The position numbers were made by a program, and so were the translations under genes. Shown one piece after another: positions 50,584-59,620 of a stretch of DNA of 64,000 bases. This DNA comes from an uncultured bacterium (lineage in GTDB: Bacteria; Planctomycetota; UBA1135; GCA-002686595): positions 1 through 64,000 of the forward strand of contig CALLKX010000005.1 in the NCBI GenBank assembly GCA_938083085.1, written 5' to 3'. A model generated the notes under the pieces. That model made no database searches. It had not been told where the DNA came from and saw nothing but the letters and a program-made list of their open reading frames with translations. How positions within the stretch are numbered: the stretch's first letter is position 1; every line of letters starts with the position of its first letter.

Positions 50584-51708
50584 CTAGCTGGCGGAGCGCC
50601 GGTCGCCTTGCATGGGCGACGAACGCTCCTCCACGAGCTCGTGGATCCAGCGCACCAGCTTGGGCTCCCAGTGCACGGAGCGGAAGCGCTCGCCGGTGAT
50701 CCGGGCGCCCTCCCTGAGGCGGCGGAAGAGCGTCGGCGTCTCGATCAGCCGGCGCATGGCGGCGCCGAGGCCGTTGGGGCACCGCGGCGCCACGAGGACG
50801 CCGTTGTCGCCGTCTTCCACCAGCTCCGGAATGGCCCGCCAGCGCGTCGAGATGACGGGCAGGCCCGATTGCATGGCCTCCAGGATCACGCCCGGCATCC
50901 CCTCGCGCTTGTGGTAGCTGGGGAACACCAGCACGTCGTGGTTCCTGAGGACCTCTTCCACTCCACCTTCGGGGGGAGCTTCAAGGAACTGGCACCGATC
51001 CCCAAGGTCCACGCCGTCCATGGTGAAGCCGACGTGGTGCGGGCCCACGAGGGTGAGCGAGGCCCCGTCCGGAAGGCGCTTCGAAGCCTCGACGGCCTCA
51101 AGGATGCCCTTCTCGGGCCGAATCGGCCCGAGGTAGAGGAAGCGACGGGCCTGGTCGGGGCGGGCGCCGTTGAACCGAGTTGCGTTCCGTGTCGTTGGCC
51201 ACCATCGCACGCGGCGGCAGTCGTCCGAGCTCTTGAATCGTTCGCACAGCGAATGCGTCTGGAGGAGGACGCGGTCGGCCATCAGGGTGGAGCGCTCGAA
51301 CGTCTGACGGGTACGTTCATTGGCCTCGTCGGCGAGCAGGTCGAGATCGCCTCCGAAGACCCGGACCATCAGGGGGACCCCGCGTGCCTTGCAGGCGGAC
51401 CGGACGATGCCGCCCGAGCGCAGCAAGCCGCCGGCAGATGTATTGAAGAGCACCGCGTCGAAGCGGGACCACGGGGTCGTGATGCGGCCCACGAGGCTGG
51501 CAAAGACGCGCGCCTCGTCGATGGACTGACGGAGCGGGCTGCGGCCCTCGCGCGTGACCGAGAGGTCGTGGACGACGACCTCCAGCGAGGGCTCCCGAAG
51601 GAGCGCCTCCAGCATGGAGGCGAAGGACAGCTGGATGCCGCTCACGAACTCCTCGTCCGCCGGCACGGGGCCGATCACGAGGACTCGTTTTTGGCGGCGT
51701 TCAGCCAC
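50584..51708 (-). CDS. GT4-type glycosyltransferase
   Basis: 374 residues from GTG 51708. GT-B fold: N-terminal domain begins RVLVIGPVPADEEFVSGIQ; C-terminal donor domain has FLYLGPIRPEKGILEAVEA, LTLVGPHHVG and the E-x7-E motif with KREGMPGVILEAMQSGLPVISTRW, then AIPELVEDGDNGVLV. Likely adds a hexose in surface glycan or exopolysaccharide synthesis; specificity not deducible. Upstream, a short ORF (51701-51805) overlaps its start by 8 bases. Convergent with the leucine dehydrogenase gene. Confidence 0.85.
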   Translation of the reverse strand: MAERRQKRVLVIGPVPADEEFVSGIQLSFASMLEALLREPSLEVVVHDLSVTREGRSPLRQSIDEARVFASLVGRITTPWSRFDAVLFNTSAGGLLRSGGIVRSACKARGVPLMVRVFGGDLDLLADEANERTRQTFERSTLMADRVLLQTHSLCERFKSSDDCRRVRWWPTTRNATRFNGARPDQARRFLYLGPIRPEKGILEAVEASKRLPDGASLTLVGPHHVGFTMDGVDLGDRCQFLEAPPEGGVEEVLRNHDVLVFPSYHKREGMPGVILEAMQSGLPVISTRWRAIPELVEDGDNGVLVAPRCPNGLGAAMRRLIETPTLFRRLREGARITGERFRSVHWEPKLVRWIHELVEERSSPMQGDRRSAS

Positions 51709-51805
51709 GCGCTTGCCCCGGGTTCAGGCACTGCGTGGCGATCTCGACGGTCGTTCCCTTCACATCGGGCTGCTGGACAGCGGGGATGGTGGTGGTGGAC
51801 TTCAT
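51701..51805 (-). CDS. Possible 34-residue small protein or leader peptide
   Basis: A short frame from ATG 51805 to TGA 51703-51701, reading MKSTTTIPAVQQPDVKGT then TVEIATQCLNPGQARG. Nearly 90% of its codons end in G or C, as in real genes here, although the surrounding gap shows no such bias. Its stop overlaps the GTG start of the glycosyltransferase by 8 bases, so ribosomes ending here could re-start on that gene. No Shine-Dalgarno seen. No family recognised. Confidence 0.4.
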   Translation of the reverse strand: MKSTTTIPAVQQPDVKGTTVEIATQCLNPGQARG

Positions 51806-52038
51806 GGCGCGACCCGTTCTCGATTGGATCGACTGCCCTGTCCGTCCAACTGAAGGCCGTCAGGCCATCTGGGCCGAGACGCCGCCCCACGACGGCCAAG
51901 GGCGTCGATCCCCGCCCTGGGTGCCGGCCCGCAAGAATCCCTGGATGTGACCAACCTGCGCCGTTCGCCTACCGTTGGAACTGTGAACTGGACCGCTCTC
52001 CCCGACCGGGAGGGGGCCAGCGCAGCCAACGGACGTCC
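51709..52038. other. 330-bp gap between divergent genes
   Basis: Apart from the small minus-strand ORF at 51701-51805, I see no gene. It must contain promoters for the glycosyltransferase (minus) and the giant exported protein (plus), but no clear -10/-35 pair stands out. GC drops slightly around 51930-51990. Confidence 0.4.
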
Positions 52039-55000
52039 ATGAAGCTCTCAATTCGGTCCCTCTCTCTCGCGCTCCTCCTTGTCGCCGCCCCCGCGCAGGG
52101 GCAGATCCCGCCTTCGCGACAGGCCGGTCAGCCAGTGGGCTTTGAGGAGACCTTCGCTCTCGCCGAGGATCGCGGCGCTGTGCTGGAGCAGCTCTTGCCT
52201 GGGAGCCCGGAGCACTACTTCTATTCGTGCTTGTACCTCCAGCAGACCGGGGCGCTCGATCGAGCGGAGGCGCTGCTCGAGCGCTGGCGAGAGACGGGGT
52301 CGACGCCGGCGTTGCGGCAGATCGAGGCCCGGCAGGCCCTGCTGCGGGCGTCCGACGATCCTGCGCTGACCTTCAAGTTCCTCGAGGATGAACTCGGCCT
52401 GAAGTTCAACCATCGCCGCGACTCGTCGGACGCGGTGACGAAGCTCCCCCAGGCGTTCGATCAGGCGTCCGTTGGCGCGAGTGCCCTCATCAAGGCGGCC
52501 CTGAGACGCGAGGACGGGCGGGGTGTCAGCGAGCTCAGCCGGGCGATCCAACGCTCGCTCCTGACGGCGATGACCCTCACCAAGGCCCAGCGCGGCGCGG
52601 TGCTCGACCAGCTGGAGTGGCCGGATGCTCCCGGCCTCGTGGCGGCGATCGAGGTGGACCTCCGCGACCACCCCAAGGCCACCTTCGGATCCAGGGCCAT
52701 CCATAAGCGGCTCTTCCTCGACCAGCTGGAGGAGCTCCGCCGGCGTCGGCCCGAGCTGCTCTCGAACCGGCTCTATGTGGAGTCGGTGCTGAGCCGCCTT
52801 GCCCCGGCGGACGGCGCGTCCATGGGGGACCGAGCGGTGCGCGCGGCCTATCTGGACCGTGCGCTCGCCTTTGCGGACCAGCTCCCAGAGTCGTTCAACT
52901 CGATCAAGGTGCACCTCCTCTACCACCGGCTCGTCCTTGACCTCGACGAGGGTCAGGTGGACCAGGAGCGCTTCATGCGCTACCTGCGCCTGCCGCGCCA
53001 GGTCGGCTATCTGGACCTGGAGCCGCAGGCCCGGGCCGCTGCCGCGGGCCTCGGCGATGCGGTCGGCGGGGCGACCCGGCTCCCGGCTGTGGGGAATGAT
53101 GAGCCCGTGGTCCAGGAGCTGCTGGAGACGTCGCTCCGGGGCCAGGCGGGCTATCAAGCCTATCTGGCTGTGCTCCCCGAGCGCTTCGTCCGGCGAGCAT
53201 GGGCCCGGACCCAGCTGCTCTACGGCGGCGAGGGCGACCAGGATGGGCTGATCGAGATGGTCGGCGGACCGGCTCAGGCCGAGGCCTTGAGGAACCTCGT
53301 CGAGCTCGACTTCGAGCGGACGAACCCGTCGCGCTTCGCGGCGGGCGAGGACGTCTCGCTCTCGGTGCGAATGAAGAACGTGGACTCGGTCCTGATCAAG
53401 GTCTTCCGCGTGGACCCGGTCGCTTACTTCGACCTCTTTGACCGGTCGATCTCCACCAACATCAACCTGGACGGGCTGGTCACCAACGACCAGTTCACGG
53501 TCGACCTGGACGCCCCGCCCATGCGGCGCGTGGAGCGTCGGATCGACCTGCCCGCGGTGGATGAGCCGGGGACCTACGTGGTCGAGCTGATCGGGGGGGG
53601 CGTGGCCAGCCGCGCCATCGTCCGCAAGGGGCGCCTCGACCTCATCGAGCGAGTCGGGCCGAACGGGCACGTGTTCGCGGTCTTCGACGGCGAGCGGCAG
53701 CAGGTCATGGACGCGGTCCTGCGCTTTGGCGAGCGGGACTTCGCGGCCAACGAGCAGGGCTACATCCGCCTCCCCTTCACGACCGAGGCGCAGGAGCGGC
53801 GCGTGCTCGTCCGGTCCGGCGCGCTGTCGGCCGTGACGACTTTCCCTCATCGCGCCGAGTCCTACTCGCTCGATGGCGCGACCCACATTGCCGCCGAGGC
53901 CCTGATCGAGGGGAACCGCGCGAGGATCATTGTCCGCCCGCGCCTGACGCTCAACGGTCAGCGCCTCTCGCTGGATCGGGTGGAGGATCTCGAGCTGGAG
54001 GTCGAGTCCTGGGACTTCGAACAGGCCATCTCGACCCTCACGGTGGGTGACCTGCAGGCCACCTCCGTTGCGCTCCTGGACCCTGACGGTGACGGGTCCG
54101 CGGCGCCGGGGGTGCTCGTGGCCGAGATCCAGGTCCCCGAGCGGCTGCGTCAGCTGCGGATCCAGCTCAAGGGCAGGGTCCGCCGGTCCGTGGATGGGGA
54201 GCGGGTGTCCCTCTCCTCGAAGCAGAGGATCGTCTCGGTCAACGGGATCGCCCGGAGCTCGACCGTGGGGCAGGCCATGCTCCGGCGGGATCCAGGCGCG
54301 TACAAGATCGAGCTGCGGGGCCGGAACGGTGAGGCCCTGCCGAGCCGCGCGGCGCGGGTCTCCGTCTGGACGGCCTACTCGTCGCGCTCGACCTCCAAGG
54401 AGCTCCGCTCCGATGACCTGGGGCACCTCGACCTCGGCGCGCTCAAGGGGGCGACGAGGATCAGGGTCACCGGTGAGGGGATCGGGACCAACGACTGGTC
54501 GCTCCCGGACGGGGTGGTCAGGGGGCTCCCGGGGGAGCTCAACACGAGGGTCGGACGGGCGCTCCGCGTCCCGTTCGAGGGTACAGGCTCCCTGCAGCCG
54601 TCCGACGTCTCGTTGATCGAGCTCCGCGCCGAGCACCCGGCTTTCGACCGGTTCTCAGCCCTCTCGCTCGAGCCCGGCTACCTGGTGCTGGGGGACCTCC
54701 AGCGCGGGAGCTATGCGCTCCGGATCCACGACACCGGGCAGACCTTCCGCGTCCAAGTCGAGGAGGGCGAGGTGCGCGCAGGGTTCGTGCTCAGCCAGCA
54801 CCGCGCCCTGCCGCTCTCGAGCGAAGCGCCGCTCACGATTCGGGGGGTCCGTTCCACGGACGACGGCCTCACGGTCGACCTCGCCGGGGTCTCGGCGAGC
54901 ACCCAGGTGGCGGTCCTCGGTTCGCGCTTCCAGGGGCACCAGGACCCCGCGGAGGAGCTCGCCTTGCGTCACGTGTCGGGCCGCTCTTCGCGGACCCTGG

Positions 55001-58000
55001 TCGCCCCCGCGACGACGTATGACTCGGGCCGTGCCATCGGGGAGGAGTACCGGTACATCCTCAGCCGACGGGCCCAGGAGATCTATCCGGGGAACATGCT
55101 CGCCCGGGCCTCGCTACTCCTGAACCCCTGGGTCCTGTCCGAGACGACGGACCGGATGGAGTCCGCCTTCGAGCTGACCAATGAGCTGATCGGCTTGGGC
55201 GGCGGAGCTGGGGGCAAGTTCGGCGGCCGCGGCGGCGGCCGCGCACGGAAGTCCAAGGGCGAAGGGGTCGACTCCCTGGACCTCAACTTCCTGGCCCGCC
55301 CGGCGGTGATCCTCGCGGGGCTGACGCCGGACGCCCAGGGGCGCGTGCAGATCCCGATGGGGGCCTTTGATGGGCTGCAGCAGTTCCGGATCGTGGCCTT
55401 TGATGGCGCCGTGACCACCTCTCGTGAGGTCCTTCGTGCGCCGCGGCCCATCGCCGTCCGCGACGAGCGCCTGGCAGACGGGCTGGACCCCGCGCGCCCC
55501 ATGACGCAGCAGCGTCAGATCAAGGTCCTGGAGGCCGGGGATGAGCTCGTGATCCGGGATGGGCCCAACGCCGACGCGCAGACGTTCCAGACCCTCGGCG
55601 ATGTGTTCCGGCTCTACGCCACCATGACGGCGGGCGCCCCCGGGCGCCCCTCGCTGGAGCCCTTCGAGTTCCTCACCCGCTGGCCGGCGCTCGACGCCGC
55701 CGAGAAGCGGGCGCTCTACTCGGAGTACGCGTGCCACGAGGTCAATGTCTTCATCCACGAGAAGGACCCCGGCTTCTTCCGCGAGGTCGTGGCTCCATAC
55801 ATCGCGAACAAGGGGGGCAAGACGTTCATAGACGATTGGCTCCTCGGGGAAGACCTCGCCGGCTACCTCGAGCCGTGGCGGTACCAGGAGCTGAACGCCG
55901 TCGAGCGCATCCTCCTGCTGCGCCGGCTGGACCTCGACGCCGAACGGTCCGCGCAGGACCTCCTGGCGACGGTGCCGGCGGGCGTCTTCTCCCTGGATCG
56001 AGTCTTCGCCTCGGTGCTCGCGAGCCGCAGTATGGACAGGCGTCGGTCGCTCCTCGACACGAAGCTCGCGGAGGTCCGCAAGCAGGTCGCGCCCTCCCAA
56101 TCGGCCTCGCCTGCGCGGCCGGGCGCCGGTGGCGGCGGTGGCAGCGGTGGGCCCTCGAGCCCGGGGCCCGCAGGGCCCTCCTCGCCCGCGCCGGACGCCA
56201 AGGCGTTGACCCAGGACAAGCTCGGAGCGCTCGGATACGGGGGCGACGTCGCGGGGAGCGACGACTTCTTCCTCGGTAGGGCTCTCTCGGATAGCCCCGT
56301 GGAGCGCGGGCGAGAGGTGCAGGAGCCGACGGAGAGCTTCGCCGGGGGCGAGATCGTCGAGGAGCTCGAGGTCGTGGCAGGGCTGTGGTTCGAGGGGGGC
56401 GACCTCGACTCCTCCCGAGCGCTCTACCGGGACCTCGACCCGACGCAGGCGCTCGCCGAGACGCACTACTGGCGCGTGCGGCGCGAGGACATGACCTACC
56501 GGCTCGTGCCGATCTCGCCCTTCTGGGCAGACTTCGCCGCCGCCGCTGGCCCCTTCTATTCGGCCCACTTCCCGACCGCGACCCGCAGCGCCACCGAGGC
56601 GCTCCTGGCCCTGGCCTTCCTGGACCTGCCCTTCTCCGCGGAGGAGAGCGAGGTCGAGGTGGACGGGCGCAGCGTCCGCTTGACCGTGGGGTCCCCGGCG
56701 CTGGTGGCCCTCGAGGACATCGCGCCGTCCGCAGCGGACCCGGGTCAGCAGCAGCGAATCCTGGTCGGCCAGGACTTCTTCGAGCTGAGCCGCCCGATGG
56801 AGAAGGTCGAAGGCGTCGACCGGGACCGGTTCATCACCGGTGAGTTCCTGGTGGGGGTGCCCTACGGCTGCCGCATGGTGCTCTCCAACACGTCCTCGGC
56901 GCCGGTGGAACTCGTGGCCCTCGTGCAGATCCCCGAGGGCGCCCTTCCCGTGGACGGCAACCGTGTGACGAACGGGGAGCTCGTGACCCTGCCGGCGTAC
57001 GGGACCCGATCCCTCGAGGTGGCCTTCTACTTCCCCTCTCCCGGCGAGTTCCAGGACTACCCCGTCCACGCCGGGAAGGGAGAGGTGCTGCTCGGCGCGG
57101 CGCCTGCTCGTACGCTGACGGTCGTCGAGGAGCTCTCCGAGGTGGATCGATCTACCTGGGATTGGATCTCGCAGAACGGATCGGTCGAGGAAGTGGTCGC
57201 CTTCCTCGAGGCGGGGAACCCTCTGATGGTCGACCTCTCGCGGGTTGCCTGGCGCATGGGCGACCAGGGGTCGTTCGACGCGATCACGGCCTCGCTGGGG
57301 GCCCGGCAGGTGAGCGCTCCGGTGCTCGAGCAGTACGCCATCAAGCTGCGGGATGAGGCGGGCACGAGGCGCTTCCTCTCGACCAACGGGCGCGTCCTCG
57401 GCCTCGTTCAGGCGCCCTTCCAGTCGCCGCTCTACACGGCGAGCGCCCTCGATCGGGGTCTCTACGAGCACCTCGCCTTCGAGCCGCTGGTCCGTGGAAG
57501 GAGCCACGAGGCGGGCTCCGAGCGACGGATTCTCAACGACCAGTTCGCGGCCCAGTACCGGAGGTTCTTGCGGCGCATCAGCCTCGGGACCGGCATGACC
57601 GGCTCGGATCGGATGGAGCTCGCCTACTACCTGCTCCTCCAGAACCGGATCGGGGAGGCGCTCGCGGCCTTTGACGCGGTGGAGCCTGAGGGCGTCGAGA
57701 TGGCGCTGCAGTACGACTACATGTCCGCCTACATGGACTTCTATCGGGGGGACACCGCCCACGCCAGGGAGGTGGCTTCGCGCCACGTGGATCACCCGGT
57801 GGATCGCTGGAGGCAGCGCTTCCAGGGGGTCATCGCCCAGCTCGATGAGATCGAGAGCGGCAAGGTCGGGGACGCTGACCTCGGGGACGGCCGCGACGCG
57901 GCGCAGAACGCTCTCGCCGCCACCGAGCCGATCCTCGAGTTCGAGATGGACGGGAGCCTCCTGAAGATCTCCCACGAGCGGGTCGGCGATGTCGAGTTGC

Positions 58001-58497
58001 GTTACCACCTGATGGACGTGGAGTTCCTCTTCTCCGCCAACCCCTTCGTGCGCGGCGAGGTCGGTCAGTCGAGCCTGATCGAGCCGAACCGTGTGGAGGT
58101 CGTCTCCCTCGACGGGGCGAGCCTCTCCACGACGATCCCGCTCCCCGCAGACCTGGAGCGATCGAATCTGTTCGTCGAGGTCCGCGGAGCGGGCATCACG
58201 CGCCGGGGGACCTACTTCTCCTCTCGCCTGACGGTCCAGGGGCTCGAGCGTTATGGGCAGCTGCGGGTGGTCGACAGCGAGGGGCTCAAGCCCATCTCGA
58301 AGGCCTACGTGAAGGTCTACGGCATGGCTGGCGGCGAGGTGCGCTTCATCAAGGACGGCTACACCGACCTGCGCGGCCGCTTCGACTACGCCTCGGTTTC
58401 TGGGTACGAGGGACCGCCGGTCTCGCGCTACTCGGTGCTGGTGCTCCACGAGGAGGCGGGCGCGACCATCACGGAGCTCTCGCCGCCCATCCGCTGA
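52039..58497 (+). CDS. Giant exported alpha-2-macroglobulin-like protein
   Basis: 2152 residues from ATG 52039; signal peptide LSLALLLVAAPAQGQ. The first 420 residues are helical (TPR-like: EHYFYSCLYLQQTGALDRAE). From about 430 come repeated beta domains like macroglobulin (MG) domains, e.g. DVSLSVRMKNVDSVLIKVFR and LTLNGQRLSLDRVEDLELEV. Around 1079-1135 is a stretch matching the A2M family's MG7 block: LDLNFLARPAVILAGLTPD then AQGRVQIPMGAFDGLQQFRI. Before it is a Gly-rich loop (GGGAGGKFGGRGGG), and near 1352-1389 a Ser/Pro/Gly linker. No thioester motif CxEQ was seen. Probably a periplasmic or surface trap- or scaffold-type protein; a strong terminator follows. Confidence 0.6.
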   Translation: MKLSIRSLSLALLLVAAPAQGQIPPSRQAGQPVGFEETFALAEDRGAVLEQLLPGSPEHYFYSCLYLQQTGALDRAEALLERWRETGSTPALRQIEARQALLRASDDPALTFKFLEDELGLKFNHRRDSSDAVTKLPQAFDQASVGASALIKAALRREDGRGVSELSRAIQRSLLTAMTLTKAQRGAVLDQLEWPDAPGLVAAIEVDLRDHPKATFGSRAIHKRLFLDQLEELRRRRPELLSNRLYVESVLSRLAPADGASMGDRAVRAAYLDRALAFADQLPESFNSIKVHLLYHRLVLDLDEGQVDQERFMRYLRLPRQVGYLDLEPQARAAAAGLGDAVGGATRLPAVGNDEPVVQELLETSLRGQAGYQAYLAVLPERFVRRAWARTQLLYGGEGDQDGLIEMVGGPAQAEALRNLVELDFERTNPSRFAAGEDVSLSVRMKNVDSVLIKVFRVDPVAYFDLFDRSISTNINLDGLVTNDQFTVDLDAPPMRRVERRIDLPAVDEPGTYVVELIGGGVASRAIVRKGRLDLIERVGPNGHVFAVFDGERQQVMDAVLRFGERDFAANEQGYIRLPFTTEAQERRVLVRSGALSAVTTFPHRAESYSLDGATHIAAEALIEGNRARIIVRPRLTLNGQRLSLDRVEDLELEVESWDFEQAISTLTVGDLQATSVALLDPDGDGSAAPGVLVAEIQVPERLRQLRIQLKGRVRRSVDGERVSLSSKQRIVSVNGIARSSTVGQAMLRRDPGAYKIELRGRNGEALPSRAARVSVWTAYSSRSTSKELRSDDLGHLDLGALKGATRIRVTGEGIGTNDWSLPDGVVRGLPGELNTRVGRALRVPFEGTGSLQPSDVSLIELRAEHPAFDRFSALSLEPGYLVLGDLQRGSYALRIHDTGQTFRVQVEEGEVRAGFVLSQHRALPLSSEAPLTIRGVRSTDDGLTVDLAGVSASTQVAVLGSRFQGHQDPAEELALRHVSGRSSRTLVAPATTYDSGRAIGEEYRYILSRRAQEIYPGNMLARASLLLNPWVLSETTDRMESAFELTNELIGLGGGAGGKFGGRGGGRARKSKGEGVDSLDLNFLARPAVILAGLTPDAQGRVQIPMGAFDGLQQFRIVAFDGAVTTSREVLRAPRPIAVRDERLADGLDPARPMTQQRQIKVLEAGDELVIRDGPNADAQTFQTLGDVFRLYATMTAGAPGRPSLEPFEFLTRWPALDAAEKRALYSEYACHEVNVFIHEKDPGFFREVVAPYIANKGGKTFIDDWLLGEDLAGYLEPWRYQELNAVERILLLRRLDLDAERSAQDLLATVPAGVFSLDRVFASVLASRSMDRRRSLLDTKLAEVRKQVAPSQSASPARPGAGGGGGSGGPSSPGPAGPSSPAPDAKALTQDKLGALGYGGDVAGSDDFFLGRALSDSPVERGREVQEPTESFAGGEIVEELEVVAGLWFEGGDLDSSRALYRDLDPTQALAETHYWRVRREDMTYRLVPISPFWADFAAAAGPFYSAHFPTATRSATEALLALAFLDLPFSAEESEVEVDGRSVRLTVGSPALVALEDIAPSAADPGQQQRILVGQDFFELSRPMEKVEGVDRDRFITGEFLVGVPYGCRMVLSNTSSAPVELVALVQIPEGALPVDGNRVTNGELVTLPAYGTRSLEVAFYFPSPGEFQDYPVHAGKGEVLLGAAPARTLTVVEELSEVDRSTWDWISQNGSVEEVVAFLEAGNPLMVDLSRVAWRMGDQGSFDAITASLGARQVSAPVLEQYAIKLRDEAGTRRFLSTNGRVLGLVQAPFQSPLYTASALDRGLYEHLAFEPLVRGRSHEAGSERRILNDQFAAQYRRFLRRISLGTGMTGSDRMELAYYLLLQNRIGEALAAFDAVEPEGVEMALQYDYMSAYMDFYRGDTAHAREVASRHVDHPVDRWRQRFQGVIAQLDEIESGKVGDADLGDGRDAAQNALAATEPILEFEMDGSLLKISHERVGDVELRYHLMDVEFLFSANPFVRGEVGQSSLIEPNRVEVVSLDGASLSTTIPLPADLERSNLFVEVRGAGITRRGTYFSSRLTVQGLERYGQLRVVDSEGLKPISKAYVKVYGMAGGEVRFIKDGYTDLRGRFDYASVSGYEGPPVSRYSVLVLHEEAGATITELSPPIR

Positions 58498-58544
58498 GCG
58501 GACCTCTCAGGGCTCGATGAGACGACATCGAGCGGAGCTGGATC

Positions 58545-58585
58545 GCGCGCGACGCCCACGAGCGGGGCGTCGCGCGCTATGTTTT
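58545..58585 (+). terminator. Strong terminator after the giant A2M-like gene
   Basis: GCGCGCGACGCCC (58545-58557) pairs perfectly over 13 bases with GGGCGTCGCGCGC (58565-58577) round the loop ACGAGCG, followed by TATGTTTTG. It lies 48 bp after the stop at 58497 and points the same way as that gene. Confidence 0.85.
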
Positions 58586-58645
58586 GCCCTTGGCTCCTGG
58601 CTCCTGTGCTCCTGGCTCCGGGCGGTGCCCGCCGGGCCGACTCCC

Positions 58646-59008
58646 ATGAAGATCCCCACCCGCGATGAGCTCCGCGCCGAGCTCGCAGGCTTCGACGAGA
58701 CCCGCAAGAAGGTCATCGGCGGCATGCTGGCCATCATGTTCCAGTCACCGGAGAAGGCGCGTGACCGGGGCTGGCTCGCGGAGCAGTTCACCCAGGTCGC
58801 CCTGCTGACCGGCCAGTTCGAGGCGGTGGAGCATGCCCACGAGGGCGTGGAGGTCGCGCAGGCGTGGATCCGGTCGAACATCGACCCCGTGCTGAACGCC
58901 TGCTTCGCGCTCTTCATCATCGTGGCCGAGGATGTCCAGGGCGACGAGGCGGCGAAGGAGCTCACCACGTCCGACGCGATGTTGCGCGCCCTGGCTTACT
59001 TCGCCTGA
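58646..59008 (+). CDS. Unrecognised 120-residue helical protein
   Basis: From ATG 58646 to TGA 59008. No signal peptide. It looks all-helical: RDELRAELAGFDETRKKVIG, GWLAEQFTQVALLTGQFEAVE, HEGVEVAQAWIRSNIDPVL, then a hydrophobic FALFIIVAEDV and a last TTSDAMLRALAYFA. Gene-like codon use. Its last 13 bases overlap the end of the convergent ACP phosphodiesterase gene. A run of GGCTCCTG-like short repeats (58591-58619) precedes it. No family can be named. Confidence 0.6.
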   Translation: MKIPTRDELRAELAGFDETRKKVIGGMLAIMFQSPEKARDRGWLAEQFTQVALLTGQFEAVEHAHEGVEVAQAWIRSNIDPVLNACFALFIIVAEDVQGDEAAKELTTSDAMLRALAYFA

Positions 59009-59604
59009 GCGTCGAGCGACCGGAGCGACTGGCGGCGGGCCTCGAGCCAGGCCCTGGCGTCGGGCCAGACCTCCAGGACGCATGCCTCGATCTCGTCGTA
59101 GCGCTGGCCCAGCTCTTCGAAGCCGTCGGTGATGGGCGTCTCGCGCCGCATGCGCCCGGCGATCCCTTGGAGGGCGCGCCGGATGTTCCTCGGGTCTCCA
59201 TACCCCCTGAGCCAGTCCTCGGTTGCCATGCGCGGGGCGACTTCGACGAGCCTGGGCGGAAGGAGGTGGGCGAAGGTCTCGAAGGAGCGGTAGAGGCTGC
59301 CCGTGACCTCCTCGACCGGCTGGGGGTGTAGCTCGTCCCAGCGCCGGGCCAGGATGTGGTCGGCGAACACGTCCAGGAGGATCCCGGCGAAGCGGCGCAG
59401 CTCGGCGGGGAACCGCGCGCGCTCGGCGCGCACCCTGGGATGATCGTCGAACCACTGGTCCAGCGCGCGGTGCTCGTGGAGCGCGAAGCGCATGGCCGCG
59501 GGGAGCCGATCGACCTCGAGGCCGCGCCCGAAGTCACCGAGCAGCGCCCCGAGCCGGGCCTCGTCGGTGGGCTCGGCGAGGGTGACGTGCGCGAGGTAGT
59601 TCAC
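58996..59604 (-). CDS. acpH: Acyl-carrier-protein phosphodiesterase (AcpH-like, DUF479)
   Basis: 202 residues from GTG 59604, 16 bp after the stop of the upstream pseudouridine synthase; a longer frame would overlap that gene. Starts VNYLAHVTLAEPTDEARLGALLGDFGRG in the family way, then FALHEHRALDQWFDDHPRVRAERARFPAELRRFAGILLDVFADHILARRWDEL (cited in part), holding the His/Asp metal set of the HD-like ACP hydrolases. It would remove 4'-phosphopantetheine from holo-ACP. Convergent with the helical protein gene, overlapping by 13 bases. Confidence 0.82.
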   Translation of the reverse strand: MNYLAHVTLAEPTDEARLGALLGDFGRGLEVDRLPAAMRFALHEHRALDQWFDDHPRVRAERARFPAELRRFAGILLDVFADHILARRWDELHPQPVEEVTGSLYRSFETFAHLLPPRLVEVAPRMATEDWLRGYGDPRNIRRALQGIAGRMRRETPITDGFEELGQRYDEIEACVLEVWPDARAWLEARRQSLRSLDAQAK

Positions 59605-59620
59605 CGGCGGAATTGGGGGG

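Noticed and set aside
55114-58449. An open frame of more than 1100 codons on the minus strand
   Set aside because: It is antisense to the A2M-like gene, is rich in Arg, Gly, His and Pro with no domain pattern, and arises because high-GC coding DNA has few stops in the opposite frame.
58591-58619. Clustered GGCTCCTG-like short repeats, looked at as a repeat array
   Set aside because: Units are seven to nine bases with no spacers; this is simple-sequence drift after a terminator, not a CRISPR or binding-site array.
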